Assembly: GCA_015680685.1 (NCBI GenBank) | Contig: MNCI01027262.1 | Coordinates: 1,416,786-1,480,785, forward strand | DNA: 64,000 nt | Source of the DNA: Gnetum montanum | Lineage: Eukaryota; Streptophyta; Gnetopsida; Gnetales; Gnetaceae | Direction of reading: 5' to 3' | In this document: positions 59,716 to 64,000 of the stretch, in pieces | Layout: each line of letters starts with the position of its first letter | Numbering within the stretch: position 1 is the stretch's first letter | Notes under the pieces: generated by a model | The model's database searches: none | Seen by the model: only the letters and a program-made list of their open reading frames with translations | Told to the model about the DNA's origin: nothing | Made by a program: the position numbers and the translations under genes

Positions 59716-60582
59716 TGATGAGTGGCGAGGTACCCCTACACTCAACCATACAAATACGAACATTTCACATGTGATCCGGTTGAACTCCTCAGACGGACTA
59801 GTTGTGGTATCCAGACAGTTACTTGTAGATTGCAATTCGCTATCTTCCCACCTGGACTAGTATTAGCTTTGTCATATATGGTTTAGTCTAGAGTGAGGTC
59901 TATGATGTGGTTTCTAACCTAGTGCTACTCCTAAAGGCAATGGAAAATATCTTTAATTAAGCTAAGAGGAAAAGGGAGAGAGAATCTAAGCTAGACTAAG
60001 TGCGATGAGCATCTGTTCCTTAATCATCTATACACATCTTGGACCTCGTGCACAACTACTACTGGGATTACCAAGCATAGATCCTAGGTACGCTACTGGG
60101 TTACCAAGTAGTCACACTTAAATGCTCATGATCAAGTTGTACTCATTCTACGTTTAATAGGAGTTTAGGATAAAGAGATGTTAACTACAAAAGCAATAAA
60201 TAACAATAAAAATTAAATAATTAAACTAAGTGAATGTTGCAATGATGAAGTAATCTCGATCTTTATTTTTGGTCATGTGCATGTCCAAGTACGTCGCACT
60301 CGAATAAAGGATGTCGTACAATTACAATAATCACACTACAGGCATGCACTAAGAAATAATTCTAACTCTAAGAAGGAAAGACTGCAAGAGTTTGGATAAG
60401 TGACTAAGAACTAATACCAAAACCAAGTGTGTCACCTTTTATTTATAAGCTCACATAGGAACCACGATGTCGCGGCTGCGATATCAGGGGTCCAATATCA
60501 GGACCTATCAGACTTGGTATCTTGTATTAAGGTTCTGATAACAGGTGTCTAATAATAGGACCTAACAAACCATGACTCATCA
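59716..60582 (-). repeat. 3' LTR of element G
   Basis: TGATGAGTGG ... CTCATCA, 867 bp, with a minus-strand TATA box at 60440-60447 and the PPT (ATGGGTGTA on minus) at 60583. The middle part is more diverged from E and F. Confidence 0.7.
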
Positions 60583-60688
60583 TACACCCATGACTGAATA
60601 ACAACTCATCCTTGAGTCAAAGAAAGTAAGGAAATAGTTCAATTGATTACACAGTGGATAGGTATGGGATTATTGACTAACTAGGAAT

Positions 60689-61209
60689 TTATTTATGCCA
60701 TAGTGGAGAATTAAACAAAATTTGGACACAAACACAAAAGACAAAACTTGTGGAACTCATGGGGTTCCTGGTAGTGGTGGCTCCTCTATGGGTGCCTCTC
60801 CTTTTTTCTACATGATCAGGCTTCTGAGATTGATACCATTGAAGAAGTGCTTGATGTTTCTCCTCTTCTATCCAAGGATTATGAGTCATCCATGCTAATG
60901 TTCCAATATTTGATAGAGTCGGCACTTTCCATGAACATGGTAGTTGCGGGAACACTTGATTAGCCTTGACATGTTATGCCGCAAATAGCTATCATTCCTC
61001 TTCATAGGCTTGGACCCTGATCTCTCCACCTTTTTCTTAGATAGATTATGCAGTAACAAGAGTTCCATGTGGATGCTAAGTGATTGTGCCTCCTTCTCTG
61101 TATGTTCCTGTATGAAGTCCTTGGCCTCTACCTCCCCTTGGTCATTTAGTTGCACCTTGAGAAGGTCCTCCTTGTTGTCTTCTTTTAGGGGCCATGTATA
61201 ATCACACAA
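60689..61209 (-). pseudogene. Element G ORF3, C-terminal remnant
   Basis: A charged helical stretch (EDLLKVQLNDQGEVEAKDFI, KEAQSLSIHMELLLLHNL) runs to HVHGKCRLYQILEH. It aligns in position with the end of ORF3 in E (CPWDVLVLAH...). A second frame carries NPWIEEEKHQALLQWYQS. The N-terminal domain is absent from G, suggesting an internal deletion. Confidence 0.45.
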
Positions 61210-62572
61210 AGATCAATTATTAGTAAGGTTATTGAAAAAAGTTCAATGATTTCATACCTTACTCATTGCCTTTCATAAATGTTGAATTCTTAGATTAGTG
61301 TGATTTTAGAGTTAGAAATGTTTTTTCAAGAAAGTTTCCCTAAAATTTTAATGTCGAACCTAGTTTGTTTAGGTGATACATAAAAGGATCTAGTTTTGAG
61401 GAACGTTTGATAAAATGATGACAAAGGAAAGAATAGATTTGGCAATGAAGTACTCAGAGGGTATAAGATGATGTGGTGGTATGCAACAAGTACAAATTGC
61501 AAAAGTCACGCAAGTGGATCCTCCCCAAAGTAGGTTCTAACCTATAATTCCCTTGCTTAACCACACCTTAAAATGTCTACAGGCACTAGAAGGGTTAAAT
61601 GTAATCCATACCAGTCTCACAAAACACACACATGTAGATACCATCAGAATGAGGTAAGAATTCTACGCTATACAAGATACAAGCTACAATTACATGAACA
61701 GCAAGATGAGACAGACTATAGAAGGGATTGTAGAGATTGGGACATGAGGTAATTGACCTAGGGCACAGTGAATCCTGCATGTAAAGCATGATTAATGTGT
61801 CATTAACCCGTTGTTCCAAGGTCAGGACCAAGTCCATTCCTCTGATCAGTGACACCGCATTATTTCATCCCATGATGAGCGACTATGACAGTACTAGAAC
61901 AACAAGGCATATGATCACTTGGCATTTTGTTCAAGGGAGGAGTGATTTTTGCTTTGTGGCACTTCCTTTATTTTTTTTTCTTTCTTTCTTTTTTTCGATT
62001 GTTGAATCTAGAGTAGCCGCCAACCTTCAGGCATGGATGCATGTCTTTCTAGTGGGACCCCCTAGAGCATCATTGGATTTTTAAGTGACTTTTGATTACT
62101 CTTACTTCCATTCTTCGTAGATCTACAAGGATCTTAGTACAATCACATTACCTAATAACTTCCACAAACATCACCAAAGAGAATCCACAAGTCCACTTGA
62201 TGTCACACACTAATCATTCCCTCTTGGTCCATCCTTCTTCATTTTGGGTACAATGAACACAAAATTAATTTTAAGTTTCAAGAATGTCAAGAATATCACT
62301 GTACCTCGAATAGAACCTCTTATTTGTAGAATGGATGAGTGGTTGTAATGGGCTCACTGTCCAAATAATCAATCACTCGAGACTCAATAACATAGAACAC
62401 ACCTCAACCAACAAGCCACATAAGTGTCTTATTCGTAGATGAGATTTCTTATAAAAAGATAAAAAGGCAAAAAAACAAAAAGATACAACAAGAAATTGAA
62501 AAATGAAAAACTAGAAAACAAAAAATTGTAAAATTAAAGAAAATGAAAAATATTTATTAATCCTACTTGTTA
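61210..62572. other. Element G spacer
   Basis: Shares GCAAGTGGATCCTCCCC (61512) with the ORF3 upstream spacers of E and F. T-rich and A-rich low-complexity tracts at 61968-61997 and 62449-62548. No gene. Confidence 0.5.
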
Positions 62573-62890
62573 TTAGAATGGGGGATATCCCCCATAACTA
62601 AACGGTTGAGAATGGTGAGGATTAATAAATGAAAGATGAGGATCCTTACATATTGAAAATATCAAAACTTGGTCATACTTACCCCATTGAGGTTCACACA
62701 CCTGATTATAGTAAGCATAGTGGGGAAATTTATAAGATGTGATTCCTAGGTAAAGAGTTGACCCACTATGACACTTAAGACTATAAGATGGTATGCAAGG
62801 ATCAGGATGTTGCCCTCCATGGCTATATTCATTAGGTCGTATGGTTGTTGGAGTGTTAATTAATGGCCTTGATGAAGTGACACGAGGCCT
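62573..62890 (-). CDS. Short proline/tyrosine-rich frame, unassigned
   Basis: An open frame rich in P, Y, H and S (TPTTIRPNEYSHGGQHPDP, FPHYAYYNQ, FSYGGYPPF). The composition resembles the gag tail of these elements but I cannot align it to D or E. The ATG side runs into the LTR at 62895, so the true start is lost. It may be a gag fragment or chance. Confidence 0.25.
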   Translation of the reverse strand, partial: RPRVTSSRPLINTPTTIRPNEYSHGGQHPDPCIPSYSLKCHSGSTLYLGITSYKFPHYAYYNQVCEPQWGKYDQVLIFSICKDPHLSFINPHHSQPFSYGGYPPF

Positions 62891-62894
62891 TAGG

Positions 62895-64000
62895 TGTAAC
62901 GACAGAAAATGTTGATCGCTAGAAATACCAAGCAGAAGTCCGTGTACACAGTTCCAACCCCGGATCCATGTGAGGGCCATGCTGGAGAAGACGAATCTGA
63001 GGTGCCCTGAACGGTCTTGTCGATCAAATAGGGACTTACTTAATCAGTAAAATTTTTGTAATAATTGAATGGAAAAATGGAAATTTTTATGAGGAGATAT
63101 AATATCATTAATCTTGAATGTAATTGAAAACGATGTAAATTATTTAAAGCGATTGAAAAACCCATATAGATAGTACACAGGAGATCGGATTTAGAGAGCA
63201 TGCAATCCCAAGATCTGAGATTTAACTTATGAATAAAATATGTTGGATACAATGATTACAGGAAAACTTTGGTTTAGACGAAGCACGTGCCAACAGCAAG
63301 AAAGCTATTTAAAGATAAAATAAGCAAAGGTCAATCTACCTTGTTCTAGCCAATCTAGGCACAAGGAAGTCAAACCCAAAGCAGAATATCTATTAACCGG
63401 TTGTTTCTGATCTAGAATTCTTGCCAATCACCTCCGATGTTCTTACGATTGTTGATCCTCTTTTTCTCTCTTGTCAATCTTTTCCAAAAGTTTTCAATGA
63501 TTGTCAATGAAAGAAAATCACTCACGAAGAAAATATGTCAATCCAGGGAAATGTTTTGCCAACCCTTTGATCTTTATCAACTGGAATATTTATAAGGTTA
63601 GGGTCAGAAATATTTTTTCCAACCCTTTGATCTTTATCAATTGGAATATGTTTACACTGCAATACGCTATAGAGCGTATTGTGACGTATGAACTGCTGAT
63701 GCCTGAATTGTGCTCTCTTTGTCATTGCTTGTATTATGCTGTGTCATGCTAGATTACGTTGCATAGTGTAATTTAGATAAAAATAGCAAACCTACAAAAA
63801 ATTAAAGTGTTGTCATCGTGCTTCCTTTGTTTCTGATCAATCCTTCCGGGGTTTACTATGCTGTGCTACGTAGTATGGTAGAACAGACCCTTAGACAGAA
63901 CGGGAACTTACTAAGCTGCAACTTGTCACAAATCCTTGCCTGAGTCGCAAGATTTTGTTGAACCGTTGAGGCCTCGAAATTTTCACGATATTTCAATGGC
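62895..64000 (-). repeat. LTR of the B/C Tat-like family (runs off the edge)
   Basis: Begins TGTAACGACAGAAAATGT, like LTR B (TGTAGCAATCGAAAATGT). A minus-strand TATA-like TTATAAATA lies at about 63588-63596, and pentamer-type sequence is at 63660-63880. No PBS lies to its left, so it is a 3' or solo LTR inserted in element G. Confidence 0.6.

Larger units (their letters stand above)
59716..62890 (-). mobile_element. Element G: 3' part of a further Athila-like element
   Basis: A 3' LTR with its PPT on the right side, then the end of ORF3 and a spacer related to E and F. It inserted into element F, probably at the 5 bp TTGAT (59711-59715). Its 5' half is not visible. Confidence 0.6.

Overview
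The window is plant nuclear DNA built almost entirely from old, nested LTR retrotransposons, most likely from a large, repeat-rich seed-plant genome. The evidence is the plant-type Ty3/gypsy (Tat-like and Athila-like) and Ty1/copia (SIRE-like) proteins, long LTRs with TATA boxes, primer-binding sites, polypurine tracts and GT-AG introns. Almost every reading frame carries stops and frameshifts. I see no intact host gene, tRNA or rRNA. The species cannot be told from the sequence.

Layout. 1-4990: element A (minus), Tat-like, gag-PR-RNaseH-RT running off the left edge, with its 5' LTR from 3388. 5000-6250: a GC-richer island with one short unrecognised ORF. 6258-16880: element B (minus), Tat-like, with 5' LTR, PBS, gag and PR, followed by a spliced gene on the opposite strand; its RT/INT and 3' LTR are missing. 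About 16900-32622: element C (plus), same family as B, with gag, a PR scrap, the same spliced gene antisense (19554-24327), RT-RH-aRNH-INT and a 3' LTR. 32623-35329: end of element H (plus, Athila-like), an accessory ORF3 and 3' LTR. 35330-38370: element D (plus), 5' LTR and gag. 38400-41100: 3' half of a copia element (minus). 41101-59715: element F (minus, Athila-like), split by element E (43246-56425), which has both LTRs, PBS, gag, PR, RT, RH, INT, ORF3, PPT and a 5-bp target duplication. 59716-62890: element G (minus), its 3' LTR and internal part. 62895-64000: an LTR of the B/C family (minus).

Two accessory transcription units stand out. (1) In the Tat-like family (B, C), an eight-exon gene of about 1,070 codons runs antisense between gag-PR and RT. 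It has its own TATA box (C), conserved intron positions and phases in both copies, and a terminal AATAAA (B). (2) In the Athila-like family (E, F, G, H), a long sense ORF3 follows integrase. In E and F it has its own TATA box and a conserved 5'-leader intron just before the ATG. I recognise no function for either protein; both combine a globular N-terminal part with coiled-coil segments.

The B/C family also carries many small palindromes built from the pentamer TAGCR, some spaced about 200 bp apart in the LTR. A 223-bp segment at 34244-34466, bounded by single Ns, appears to be placed in inverted orientation by the assembly.
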